Part shown: piece by piece, positions 1 through 6,599 of the stretch
Layout of the letters: each line of letters starts with the position of its first letter
How positions within the stretch are numbered: the stretch's first letter is position 1
Source: DATHVI01 sp035461385
GTDB lineage: Bacteria > Actinomycetota > Thermoleophilia > Solirubrobacterales > 70-9
NCBI GenBank assembly: GCA_035461385.1
Contig: DATHVI010000188.1
Span: 1 to 26,688, forward strand
DNA: 26,688 bases
Direction: 5' to 3'
The notes under the pieces: model-generated
Told to the model about the DNA's origin: nothing
Databases searched by the model: none
The model's input: only the letters and a program-made list of their open reading frames with translations
Position numbers and translations under genes: made by a program

Positions 1-116
1 ATCGGCTGTTCGGCCCTCGCGTCGCCGGGCGGCTGTGGAGCGAGGTGCTGGAGAGTCTCGACCGGTACGCGCACGAGCACCGAGACGCAGCGACCCCCGG
101 CACGACCGGCGGTTGA
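1..116 (+). CDS. 3' end of an unidentified gene (partial)
   Basis: An open frame runs in from the left edge (codons from position 3) and ends at TGA 114-116. The visible 37 residues begin RLFGPRVAGRLWSEVLESLD and end in a Gly/Thr-rich tail. The amphipathic helix followed by a disordered tail looks like a genuine C-terminus, but it is too short to assign a family. A GC-rich inverted repeat follows 14 nt after the stop. The competing frame from 35 to 259 is arginine- and proline-rich low-complexity sequence typical of a shadow frame. Confidence 0.5.
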   Translation, partial: RLFGPRVAGRLWSEVLESLDRYAHEHRDAATPGTTGG

Positions 117-129
117 TCGCAGCGGCCGC

Positions 130-149
130 CGCGGCGCGAACTCGCCGCG
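130..149 (+). terminator. GC-rich hairpin after the partial gene
   Basis: CGCGGCG (130-136) and CGCCGCG (143-149) form a perfect 7-bp stem around a 6-nt loop, 14 nt after the stop of the partial gene. There is no T-tract. GC-rich hairpins without a U-run are common at actinobacterial gene ends, but a chance match in such GC-rich DNA is possible. Confidence 0.3.
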
Positions 150-244
150 CGGCTCCGCCCACCAGCCGCACCTCTCGCTCGACGAGACACGCGCCGCTCG
201 CCTGCGTGGGAGACTCGCGCCGTTCGGCTCAGCCTGGACCAAAT

Positions 245-320
245 TTAGACAAACATTAGACACTGCGCCCTTTTCCCTGTACGATGCTCGACAGACACTG
301 TGCAAACTCTGTACGAAGCG
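245..320 (+). repeat. Imperfect tandem duplication carrying the lipoprotein promoter
   Basis: AGACACTG occurs at 258-265 and 293-300, and CTGTACGA at 277-284 and 309-316. The two blocks are therefore imperfect copies of one unit of about 33-35 bp. In addition TTAGACA occurs twice, at 245-251 and 256-262, with an 11-bp period (about one helical turn). The stretch is noticeably more AT-rich than its surroundings. The first copy contains the likely core promoter; the second would form the 5' leader. Confidence 0.6.
257..285 (+). promoter_or_regulatory. Promoter of the lipoprotein gene
   Basis: A -35-like TAGACA (257-262, five of six matches to TTGACA), a 17-bp spacer and a -10 TACGAT (280-285, TAnnnT type) stand 51 nt before the ATG. 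Transcription would start near 292, giving a leader of about 44 nt that contains the ribosome binding site at 321-326. Confidence 0.55.
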
Positions 321-335
321 AAAGGAACAGGCGCA

Positions 336-950
336 ATGAGGTTGAAGCGAATGATGATCGTGCTGGTGGCGGCCGGGGCTCTCGCCCTTGGCGTTGCGGC
401 ATGCGGCGGTGACGATGACAGCGCCGAGGCCGGCGAGGGGGCGGAGACGACGATGACCGAGGAGGCCGAGGCGCAGGCAGTCTCGCTGACGGGCGAGGAG
501 ACCATGCTCGTGCTCGATCCCGACACGGCCGCCGTGCTGACGGAGAACGACGTCACGGTCGAGCCGATCGATCCGGCCGCGCCGTCCGGTGACGGCATCG
601 CGTTCCCGATCACCGGGGGCGAGGTCGATGTCGACTCGCTCGCGGGGGTGATCGACCACAGCGGCGGTCTGAGATTCTCAGCTGGGGGCACCGAGGTCGA
701 GCTGACCGACTTCGTCGTCGACACCGCGGACGAGACCCTGACCGCGACAGCGGGCGAGGCGGAACTCCCGACGCTCAGCCTCGACCTCAGAGAGCTCGAG
801 CGCTCGATGGACGGCGACGTCATCGTTGCGAGCGGCATCGATGCCTCGCTCACGGGTGAGGCCGCGGATGCCCTCAACGACGCGTTCGGCGTCGAGCTGT
901 TCGAGCAGGGCCTGCCGATCGGCGAGGTCACGGTCCGCGCCGCCGCATGA
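336..950 (+). CDS. Secreted lipoprotein, possibly HtaA-like domain
   Basis: A 204-residue protein that starts with a lipoprotein signal peptide: basic MRLKR, a hydrophobic core, and a lipobox ending VAAC with Cys23 as the lipidated residue. An acidic Gly/Asp/Glu linker follows, then one globular domain rich in beta structure. The segment GVIDHSGGLRFSAGGTEVEL resembles HtaA-type domains of actinobacterial surface proteins, which in Corynebacterium bind haem; that match is from memory and function is not assured here. ATG 336 is preferred over the in-frame ATG 300 because AAAGGA (321-326) lies 9 nt before it and because it gives a standard signal peptide. It is a single-gene unit with its own promoter and a strong terminator, convergent with the hydrolase on the other strand. 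Likely exported and anchored in the membrane. Confidence 0.75.
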   Translation: MRLKRMMIVLVAAGALALGVAACGGDDDSAEAGEGAETTMTEEAEAQAVSLTGEETMLVLDPDTAAVLTENDVTVEPIDPAAPSGDGIAFPITGGEVDVDSLAGVIDHSGGLRFSAGGTEVELTDFVVDTADETLTATAGEAELPTLSLDLRELERSMDGDVIVASGIDASLTGEAADALNDAFGVELFEQGLPIGEVTVRAAA

Positions 951-957
951 GCGTGGA

Positions 958-991
958 GCTGCGGGGCCGTGCTGATGCACGGCCCCGCAGC
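958..991. terminator. Strong bidirectional hairpin terminator
   Basis: GCTGCGGGGCCGTG (958-971) pairs perfectly with CACGGCCCCGCAGC (978-991). The C972-G977 pair extends the stem to 15 bp around a TGAT loop. It begins 7 nt after the lipoprotein stop and lies between two convergent genes, so it can serve both strands. It lacks a T-run, as is common in actinobacteria. Confidence 0.8.
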
Positions 992-1092
992 CACCGAACC
1001 GAATCCCGGGCCCGCTGACATCGGCGCCGGCGGCTTTGGCCTCTTCAGTCGGGAGGGCCGGGGGTCACCCCGGCCGCTCTCGCGCGCGGGGC

Positions 1093-2577
1093 TCAGCTCA
1101 CCAGGCGCACCTCGAGCCCGGGCGCGACGAGCTCGCCGGCGCCGTCGAGCAGGCCGAGGATCCGGGCGACGTAGGCCCGGGTCTCCGCGTAGGGCGGGAC
1201 GCAGGTGCAGGCGGCGACCGGGGCCGGGCCGGCGTTGTAGGCGGCGAGGGCGAGAGCGACCGAGCCGAACTGGCGCAGGAGGTCCGACATCAGCCGTGCC
1301 TGGGCGTCGATCGCGGCCGCCGGGTCGAACGGGTCGCGGAGGCCGTAGGCGGCCGCGGTCCCGGGCATGAACTGGGCGATCCCCCGCGCCCCGGCGGGCG
1401 AGACCGCGAACGGGTTGAAGTTCGACTCGGCGAGGAGCTGCGCCGCGAGCAGCGCCGCCGAGACGTCGTGCCGCGATGCGGCGCGGGCGATCGGGGCCCG
1501 GAACCGGGGCGGGACGAAGCCGGGCAGGCCGGCGCCCAGTGGCTCCGCGCCGTCGGCCGAGACGCGCGCGGTTCTGCCCACACGGGAGGTGGGTGAATCC
1601 ACGTTCGTCGCGGATCGGCGACCCGCAGCGGAGCACGGCGCCGGGTCGCGGACGAACCCGTAATGCCACGGCTCCCACGCGTAGCGCCGGACGAACCCGA
1701 ACCGGCGCGCGTTCGCGGCGAGCCAGCCGTAGGCGCTCGGCGGTCCGAGGTCGAGCTCGGTGCCGCAGCGGTGGAGCGAGCGCCCCGGGGGTGCGACCCA
1801 GCGCGGGTCCGGGTTGCGCGCGAACAGGGCCGCCTGCTCGGTGTTCGACCGGTACGCGGACGAGACCACGAGCGTCACTCCCCCCGCGCGCGCGGCAGCC
1901 GCGAGCCGATCGAAGGCCCGGGCGACGTCGGGTCGCATCGGCTTGCCTTGCCGGGTCGCGAGCGGCCCGGCGTACTCGTCGCCGGTCACGGTCCGCGGCG
2001 ACGAGGGCGACGGCTGAGGTTGTCCCGCCGGCTCGATCCGCGCCTCGGCGACGGTCTCGAAGTCGATCGTCGCTGTCGCGGTGCCCGCGCCGGCGCCACG
2101 GCCGTCCTCGACCGCCCCGGCCCGCAACTGCGGTTCCCGGCTCGACCCGGCGCCGGCGCCGGCGCTCGCGACGAGCGCGACCCGCACCCGCAGCGGCGCG
2201 AACGAGCGCCGGTCCGGGAACGAGACCCGGATCCGACCGGGGTCGGCGCCGTTCCTGCGCGCTGCCTCGTCCGCCGCTACGGTCGCGCGGTCGAGGTAGT
2301 CGTCGCGGGCGAGGTGGCGCGGGTTCGGCGTGCCGTCGGGAAGTCGGGCGGGAGCGAACAGGCGCGGGAAGTCGTCGCGCATCGACCGCGCGGCCGAGAT
2401 CGCCGCGAGGTCGCTGAGCCGTTGCGCCCGGGCCTTGCCGGTGACCGCCCCGCCGAGCGCGACCAGCAGCAGCGCCCCGGCGATCGTCGCCAGCGCAGCG
2501 CCGAGGACGAGCGGCAGCGCCTGGCCGGCGTCGCCGCGCGCCCGGCAGCCGCATGCCGAGACGCCGGGCTCACCCAT
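1093..2577 (-). CDS. TadG-like membrane anchor fused to VanY peptidase and SLT transglycosylase
   Basis: A 494-residue three-part protein. Residues about 15-70 hold a GQALPLVLG-type membrane segment followed by ARAQRLSDLAAISAAR, the pattern of the N-terminus of TadG/Flp pilus-assembly proteins. Residues about 200-315 are a VanY-type D,D-carboxypeptidase: SLHRCGTELDLG carries the zinc ligands His269 and Asp276, and EPWHYGF the catalytic Glu302 and the third ligand His305. Residues about 350-475 are a soluble lytic transglycosylase domain with catalytic Glu384 in AESNFNPFAVSPAGARGIAQ and a later AAYNAGP motif. The protein should sit in the membrane with both domains outside, cutting stem peptides and glycan strands. 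ATG 2577 overlaps the previous stop by 8 nt (ATGGGTGA); a TTG six nt upstream is possible. It is the last gene of the pilin-like unit. An exported wall-remodelling enzyme is well supported; a link to pilus assembly is inferred from the N-terminus and neighbours. Confidence 0.85.
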   Translation of the reverse strand: MGEPGVSACGCRARGDAGQALPLVLGAALATIAGALLLVALGGAVTGKARAQRLSDLAAISAARSMRDDFPRLFAPARLPDGTPNPRHLARDDYLDRATVAADEAARRNGADPGRIRVSFPDRRSFAPLRVRVALVASAGAGAGSSREPQLRAGAVEDGRGAGAGTATATIDFETVAEARIEPAGQPQPSPSSPRTVTGDEYAGPLATRQGKPMRPDVARAFDRLAAAARAGGVTLVVSSAYRSNTEQAALFARNPDPRWVAPPGRSLHRCGTELDLGPPSAYGWLAANARRFGFVRRYAWEPWHYGFVRDPAPCSAAGRRSATNVDSPTSRVGRTARVSADGAEPLGAGLPGFVPPRFRAPIARAASRHDVSAALLAAQLLAESNFNPFAVSPAGARGIAQFMPGTAAAYGLRDPFDPAAAIDAQARLMSDLLRQFGSVALALAAYNAGPAPVAACTCVPPYAETRAYVARILGLLDGAGELVAPGLEVRLVS

Positions 2578-3229
2578 TCGCAACCGCCGCCGCTGCGCCC
2601 GGCAGGGGGGTTACCGGCCCCGCCGGACGCGGGCCGAAGAGCCCGCGGGCGAGCCGTCGCGCACGCTCCCCCGCGGCTCCTCCCGGGTCGAGGCCGGCGA
2701 GCGCCCGGCGGCCGGCGACGGTGCCGGGCGCTGTCGCGGCGACCTTCGCCCGGAGCCCGGCCGCGACGAGCTCGCGGACGGCGAGCGCGGCGAGCGAGCG
2801 CTGCGCCGGGAGCTCGGCTCGGAGCAGCCCACCCCTCACCCGGAGCCGCTCGTCCTCGAGCACCGGGCGCCACAGGTCCGGCGGGAGCAGCGCGACCGCG
2901 GCGGCGGCGACGTCGCGCGCCGCCCGCAGCGCAATCCTCAGCCCGGAAAGCGCCTCGCCTCGAACGCCGGTGCAGTGAGCCCAGCAGATCGCGCCGCGCG
3001 CGGCGGCGGCGAGGTCCTCCGCGCGGAGCGCGTCTTCGAGCCGCCGCGCCGGCGCCGAGGCGAGCATCGTCGGCCCACGGCGCCGGTCGCCGCCGAGCTC
3101 GACCACCAGCACTCCGCCGCGGCCCCGGAACCGGTCGAGCGACGCCGCCGCGACGGCGAGCGCCGCGGCGCTCGCAGCCCCGCCTCCGGCGCCGGGCAGG
3201 GCGGTCGCGATCACCAACGCCGGCGTCAT
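2570..3229 (-). CDS. Uncharacterised protein with a degenerate ParA/TadZ-like N-terminus
   Basis: A 219-residue alanine- and arginine-rich protein. ATG 3229 overlaps the preceding stop as ATGA, so it is translationally coupled; an upstream in-frame start at 3253 lies within the preceding gene and is less likely. The N-terminus has a beta strand, a glycine-rich turn GAGGGAAS and a helix, then a second strand VLVVELGGD. This order matches the Walker A and following strand of MinD/ParA ATPases, but the signature lysine is absent. TadZ/CpaE proteins of Tad pilus systems are ParA relatives, some with atypical Walker A motifs, and position within a TadE cluster makes that a reasonable guess. The rest (from about residue 60) is helical with no motif I recognise. 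It has no signal peptide or clear membrane segment, so it is probably cytoplasmic. Confidence 0.65.
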   Translation of the reverse strand: MTPALVIATALPGAGGGAASAAALAVAAASLDRFRGRGGVLVVELGGDRRRGPTMLASAPARRLEDALRAEDLAAAARGAICWAHCTGVRGEALSGLRIALRAARDVAAAAVALLPPDLWRPVLEDERLRVRGGLLRAELPAQRSLAALAVRELVAAGLRAKVAATAPGTVAGRRALAGLDPGGAAGERARRLARGLFGPRPAGPVTPLPGAAAAVANG

Positions 3230-3597
3230 CGCCCCGCGGGCGTCCGCGCCCAAGCGCTCGACTCGACCGTCAGCGCCCGGCCGACGGCGGCGATCGGTGA
3301 CGGCGGCCGGAGCCGAACCGAGACCCGGCCGCCGTCGACGTCGACCGCGACCCGGTCGCCCGCCCAGCCGGGAAGCGCATTCCGGACCGCCGGGGCCGCG
3401 GGCCGACCCGCCGCGGCGGCGAGCGCCCCGGCCTCGACCGCGCCGTCGGCCAGAGTCAGCGAATAGCCGGCGACGAGAAGCTGAAGCGCAACCGCGCCGG
3501 CGAGGACCAGGGCGGGGATCCCGGCGACGAGCTCCGCCGACGCCTGGCCGCGCTCGGCCTCGGCGCCGGGGCCGATCGCTCGCCGGCGCTCATCCAT
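3226..3597 (-). CDS. TadE-like minor pilin (second copy)
   Basis: A 123-residue protein with the TadE pattern: a short charged N-terminus, then RGQASAELVAGIPALVLAG leading into one hydrophobic helix (about residues 20-45) and a small extracytoplasmic domain with a beta-rich C-terminus. The GQ-S-E signature before the membrane helix is shared with the gene upstream. TadE-family proteins are processed pseudopilins of Flp/Tad pili. ATG 3597 overlaps the stop of the previous gene by 8 nt (ATGGATGA), so I place the start there and not at 3789, where the frame is an arginine-rich shadow of the upstream gene. Confidence 0.8.
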   Translation of the reverse strand: MDERRRAIGPGAEAERGQASAELVAGIPALVLAGAVALQLLVAGYSLTLADGAVEAGALAAAAGRPAAPAVRNALPGWAGDRVAVDVDGGRVSVRLRPPSPIAAVGRALTVESSAWARTPAGR

Positions 3598-3964
3598 CCT
3601 CCACCCCGGGGTCGAGCTCGGCGCTGGCGCTGACCGAGAGCTCCGGGACGACGGGGACGAGCGAGGGCGCCGCGACCGCCACCTCGACCGGCCCGCCCGC
3701 ATCGATCCGCGCCCCGGCGCGCAGCGGCAGGGGAAGCGCCGCTTGCGCCGCAGCTCGCGCGTCGCCCCCGACGTGCCCCGCCCGGGCACCGGCGCGGGCC
3801 GCCGAGGCCGCGCTCCACAGCGCCCAGCCCGCGACCACGACCTGGGCGACGGCGAGGAGGGCGACGAGGATCAGCGGGATGACCGCGACGAGCTCGGCGG
3901 AGGACTGACCGCGCTCGCCGCGGCTCCCGCTGCCGCCGCGCGGAGGGGGGAACGGCGGGGGCAT
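3590..3964 (-). CDS. TadE-like minor pilin (first gene of unit)
   Basis: A 124-residue protein. After a proline- and glycine-rich leader it shows RGQSSAELVAVIPLILVALL, the conserved TadE start with Glu before a single membrane helix (about residues 19-50), followed by AASAARAGARAGH, typical of the helix that continues out of the membrane in pilins. The C-terminal 60 residues form a small valine-rich domain. It is the first gene of the four-gene unit; a TAGGTT -10 box lies only 6 nt before the ATG, so the message is probably nearly leaderless. A prepilin peptidase would be needed for maturation; none is in the window. Confidence 0.8.
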   Translation of the reverse strand: MPPPFPPPRGGSGSRGERGQSSAELVAVIPLILVALLAVAQVVVAGWALWSAASAARAGARAGHVGGDARAAAQAALPLPLRAGARIDAGGPVEVAVAAPSLVPVVPELSVSASAELDPGVEDG

Positions 3965-3970
3965 GCGCGG

Positions 3971-3976
3971 AACCTA
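3971..3976 (-). promoter_or_regulatory. -10 box of the Tad-like unit
   Basis: TAGGTT on the minus strand ends 6 nt before ATG 3964. With a normal 6-7 nt distance to the start of transcription the leader would be 0-1 nt. No clear -35 box is seen. Confidence 0.4.
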
Positions 3977-4064
3977 GGCCGCGGCCCGTCAACCGTGGGC
4001 GGGCGGAGGTGACGAAAGTGCACCCACCGCGCGTCGAATCCCCGACCCGCTCCCCTCCCGCCCC

Positions 4065-4106
4065 GTTCCCCAGCCTTGACCCACCGATCCCCCTGCGAAC
4101 GCTGAG
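4065..4106 (-). repeat. 42-nt intergenic element, copy 1
   Basis: This block matches 9434-9475 at 32 of 42 positions without gaps. The conserved cores are CCCAGCCTTGACCC, CGATC and AACGCTGAG in plus orientation. The ends CAGCCTT and AACGCTG form an imperfect inverted repeat (6 of 7). It lies 45 nt downstream of the stop of the minus-strand membrane protein gene ending at 4152, and upstream of the Tad-like unit. The rest of 3977-4151 holds no gene that I can recognise. Confidence 0.6.
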
Positions 4107-4151
4107 AAACCGGGATCGACGGGGGCGCGGCGGCGGGCCCCGGCCTGTCGG

Positions 4152-4505
4152 TCAGTAGGCGCGGGCCTCGCGCCAGGCGAGAACGACCGTGAACACCGCG
4201 CCCGCGATCACCGCGATCCAGAGCAGGAAGCCGAGGCCGGTCCCGAGCAGCTCGTCGGCGCCGACGATCATCAGCACGATCGCTCCGACGGCGGCGGTCA
4301 CCGCCGCCCGCCACGAGTCGCTGAGGGCAAGCCACGAGAACGACTGCTCGCGGTAGACGCGGTAGATGGCGAACGCGATCGCGGCGAGGAAGCACAGCAT
4401 CAGCGCCGTCAGCAGCGCCTCGGCGACGTTGCCGCCCCCGGGGACGACGGCGACTGCCAGCGCCAGCAGGGCGACGATCGCGATGTTCCTCAGCGCTCTC
4501 AGCAT
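4152..4505 (-). CDS. Small membrane protein, unknown
   Basis: A 117-residue protein with about four hydrophobic segments: residues 5-25, 28-48, 66-84 and 90-110, linked by short polar turns, one of which is YRVYREQSFSW. I do not recognise a family. It starts at ATG 4505, 13 nt after the stop of the preceding small membrane protein, and closes the DUF47-PiT unit. Its position suggests a job connected with the transporter or the membrane, but nothing in the sequence proves that. Confidence 0.65.
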   Translation of the reverse strand: MLRALRNIAIVALLALAVAVVPGGGNVAEALLTALMLCFLAAIAFAIYRVYREQSFSWLALSDSWRAAVTAAVGAIVLMIVGADELLGTGLGFLLWIAVIAGAVFTVVLAWREARAY

Positions 4506-4518
4506 TCGCCACCCATCG

Positions 4519-4767
4519 TCAGCTCGCCATCGCGATTATGCCGAGGACGATCGCCGTCGCGGTCGCGGCGAGGCCGAGCAGCGCGAGCAGCCCGGACAGG
4601 ACCGCCGCGGCAACCCGCCGGTCGCGGGCGTAGTCGGCGAACCGGGCCGCGCCGAGGACCGCGAGCGAGAAGACGAACACCAGCCCGATCCCGGCGACGA
4701 ACGCCGCCGCGGAGGCCTCGAGGAGGGCTTCGATGTCGACGAGTACCGCGAGCACCAGCGCGATCAC
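4519..4767 (-). CDS. Very small membrane protein, unknown
   Basis: An 82-residue protein with two or three hydrophobic helices (residues 1-17, 22-42 and 55-80) and a basic connector FADYARDRRV. The start is GTG 4767, one nucleotide after the TGA of the PiT gene (TGAGGTG), implying coupled translation. No family recognised. Together with the next gene it forms a pair of small membrane proteins always downstream of the transporter in this unit. Confidence 0.6.
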   Translation of the reverse strand: MIALVLAVLVDIEALLEASAAAFVAGIGLVFVFSLAVLGAARFADYARDRRVAAAVLSGLLALLGLAATATAIVLGIIAMAS

Positions 4768-4768
4768 C

Positions 4769-5872
4769 TCAGCTCGCCGGCACCGGCGCGCCGCGGCGGG
4801 CCCGGCGCGCGAAAGCGACTGCAGCGAACGCGGTGCCGGCGGCCGCGACCACCAGCGGGCCGACGACCCCGGTGCCGAAGAGCTGGACGAGGCCGTAGGC
4901 CAGCGCTCCGATCGACGCCGCCATCGGCACGGTCAGCAGCCAGGCGGCGAAGATGTTCCCGGCGACGCCCCAGCGGACCGCGGAGAGCCGCTTCCCCGCC
5001 CCCGAGCCCATGATCGCCCCCGAGATCACGTGCGTGGTCGAGAGCGGGAAGCCGAAGTGGGTCGAGGCGAGGATCACCGCCGACCCCGCGCCCTCGGCGG
5101 TGAACCCCTGCGCCGGGTCCATCTTGTGGATCCGGGCGCCCATCGTGCGGATGATCCGCCAGCCGCCCATGTAGGTGCCGAGCCCGATCGCGGTCGCCGC
5201 CGAGGCGATGACCCAGAACGGGACCTCGAATCCCTGCTCGGGCAGGGTGCCGTGGGCGATCAGCGCCAGGGTGATGATCCCCATCGTCTTCTGGGCGTCG
5301 TTGGTGCCGTGCGAGAGCGCGAACATGCTCGCCGACATGATCTGCCCGAGCCGGTACGCACGGGTCACCGGCCCCGGCCGCTGGCGGCCGGTGATCCGGT
5401 AGGCGACGACGATCCCGAGGCCGGCGACGATGAACGCCATCAGCGGCGCGACGAGCGCCGGGATCAGCACCTTGCCCACCACCCCCTCGCCGAGGACCGC
5501 GCTCGCTCCCGCGGCGGCGAAGGCGGCGCCGACGATGCCGCCGATCAGCGCGTGCGATGAGCTCGACGGGAGGCCGAAGTACCAGGTGACCAGGTTCCAG
5601 GTGATCGCCCCGACGAGTCCGGCGAAGACGACGTTCTGGGTGATCGCCCCGGGGTCGACGACGTCGCTCGCCACCGTCGCCGCGACCTCGAGCGAGATGA
5701 ACGCGCCGACGAAGTTGAGCACCGCGGCGAGCAGGACCGCAACCCGCGGACGCAGCGCCCGGGTCGAGATCGCGGTCGCGACGGCGTTCGCGGTGTCGTG
5801 AAAGCCGTTAGTGAAGTCGAAGATCAGCGCCGTCGCGACGACGATGACCAGGATCAGGTCGGCTTCGCTCAA
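4769..5872 (-). CDS. pit: PiT-family inorganic phosphate transporter
   Basis: A 367-residue polytopic protein. It carries both signatures of the PiT family: NGFHDTANAVAT near residue 22 and HGTNDAQKTMG near residue 190, one in each half of the inverted repeat. Additional family features are GLPSSSSHALIGG in the first half and FPLSTTHVISGAIMG in the second. It should move metal-phosphate or phosphate with H+ or Na+ into the cell at low affinity. The start is TTG 5872, which overlaps the stop of the DUF47 gene as TTGA. The pairing with a DUF47 protein is the usual arrangement for this transporter type. Two small membrane proteins follow directly. Confidence 0.93.
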   Translation of the reverse strand: MSEADLILVIVVATALIFDFTNGFHDTANAVATAISTRALRPRVAVLLAAVLNFVGAFISLEVAATVASDVVDPGAITQNVVFAGLVGAITWNLVTWYFGLPSSSSHALIGGIVGAAFAAAGASAVLGEGVVGKVLIPALVAPLMAFIVAGLGIVVAYRITGRQRPGPVTRAYRLGQIMSASMFALSHGTNDAQKTMGIITLALIAHGTLPEQGFEVPFWVIASAATAIGLGTYMGGWRIIRTMGARIHKMDPAQGFTAEGAGSAVILASTHFGFPLSTTHVISGAIMGSGAGKRLSAVRWGVAGNIFAAWLLTVPMAASIGALAYGLVQLFGTGVVGPLVVAAAGTAFAAVAFARRARRGAPVPAS

Positions 5873-6489
5873 GCGTTCTTGATCACTATGCCTTCGATGA
5901 TGTGGGCGGCCGTCTCGCAGGCGTCGAGCGCCCGCTCGAGTGATCCGAACAGGTCCTTCCAGCGGATCACCACCATCGGGTCGATCCCGTTCGAGAACAG
6001 CGACGCGACCGCGTCACGGAAGAGGCGGTCGCCGTCGTTCTCGAGCTGGTGGATCTGAATCCAGTGGCGCTCGAGGCCCTTGAAGCTGCGCAGGTTGGCG
6101 AGGATCTCGGCGAGCTGCTCGCACGAGGAGACGAGCACATCGGCCATCGCGACCGCCTGCTCCATCGGCGCCTCGATCTGGTATAGGCCCATGAAGTCGG
6201 CGGTCTCCTCGGCGTAGTCGACGATGTCGTCGAGCTGGGTCGCGAGGGCGTAGATGTCGCCGCCGTCGATCGGGGTGACGAAGGTCGAGTTGAGGCGCTG
6301 GATGATGTCGTGGGTGATCCGGTCGCCCTCCTTCTCGGCGAGCAGGATCTCGCGCGCGAGCCCCTCGTCGTCGGGCCACTTCTCGAGCATCTCCTTCAGC
6401 AGCCGGGCGGTGTGAAGCGTGTTCTGCCCGGCCTCGTTGAAGAGGTCGAAGAAGACCCGATCCTTGGGCACGAGCGAGGGCAGCTGCAT
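5869..6489 (-). CDS. DUF47 PhoU-like phosphate transport regulator
   Basis: A 206-residue all-helical protein of the DUF47/PhoU-like family. It has the expected E/D-rich helices, including REILLAEKEGDRITHDIIQRL and YALATQLDDIVDYAEETADF, with acidic and histidine residues that bind metal in PhoU relatives. Such proteins sit at the cytoplasmic face and control or assist the PiT transporter encoded next to them. ATG 6489 has AGGTGA just upstream, and a candidate promoter lies at 6513-6542. It is the first gene of the four-gene phosphate unit. Confidence 0.88.
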   Translation of the reverse strand: MQLPSLVPKDRVFFDLFNEAGQNTLHTARLLKEMLEKWPDDEGLAREILLAEKEGDRITHDIIQRLNSTFVTPIDGGDIYALATQLDDIVDYAEETADFMGLYQIEAPMEQAVAMADVLVSSCEQLAEILANLRSFKGLERHWIQIHQLENDGDRLFRDAVASLFSNGIDPMVVIRWKDLFGSLERALDACETAAHIIEGIVIKNA

Positions 6490-6512
6490 CAGGTCACCTG
6501 CGGCTTCGCCGC

Positions 6513-6542
6513 CTTACACGCGTCTCGCGGCGCCGATGTGAA
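6513..6542 (-). promoter_or_regulatory. Candidate promoter of the phosphate transport unit
   Basis: On the minus strand TTCACA (6542-6537, five of six to TTGACA) is separated by 18 bp from TGTAAG (6518-6513). This predicts a start near 6506 and a 17-nt leader with AGGTGA before ATG 6489. I see no Pho-box-like repeat. Confidence 0.4.
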
Positions 6543-6599
6543 CAGGCTCCGGGAAGCCGCGGTCAGGTGTCTGCGGCGCCGCGCCACGATTCCCTGACG

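Noticed and set aside
245..2554. A 769-codon open frame on the minus strand
   Set aside because: It runs antisense or out of frame through the lipoprotein and the hydrolase gene and is almost pure Arg/Pro/Ala low-complexity; it is a shadow caused by very high GC.
6573..6582. 10-bp palindrome GCGGCGCCGC after the epimerase gene as a terminator
   Set aside because: No loop is possible without breaking the stem, and such GC palindromes are frequent by chance here.
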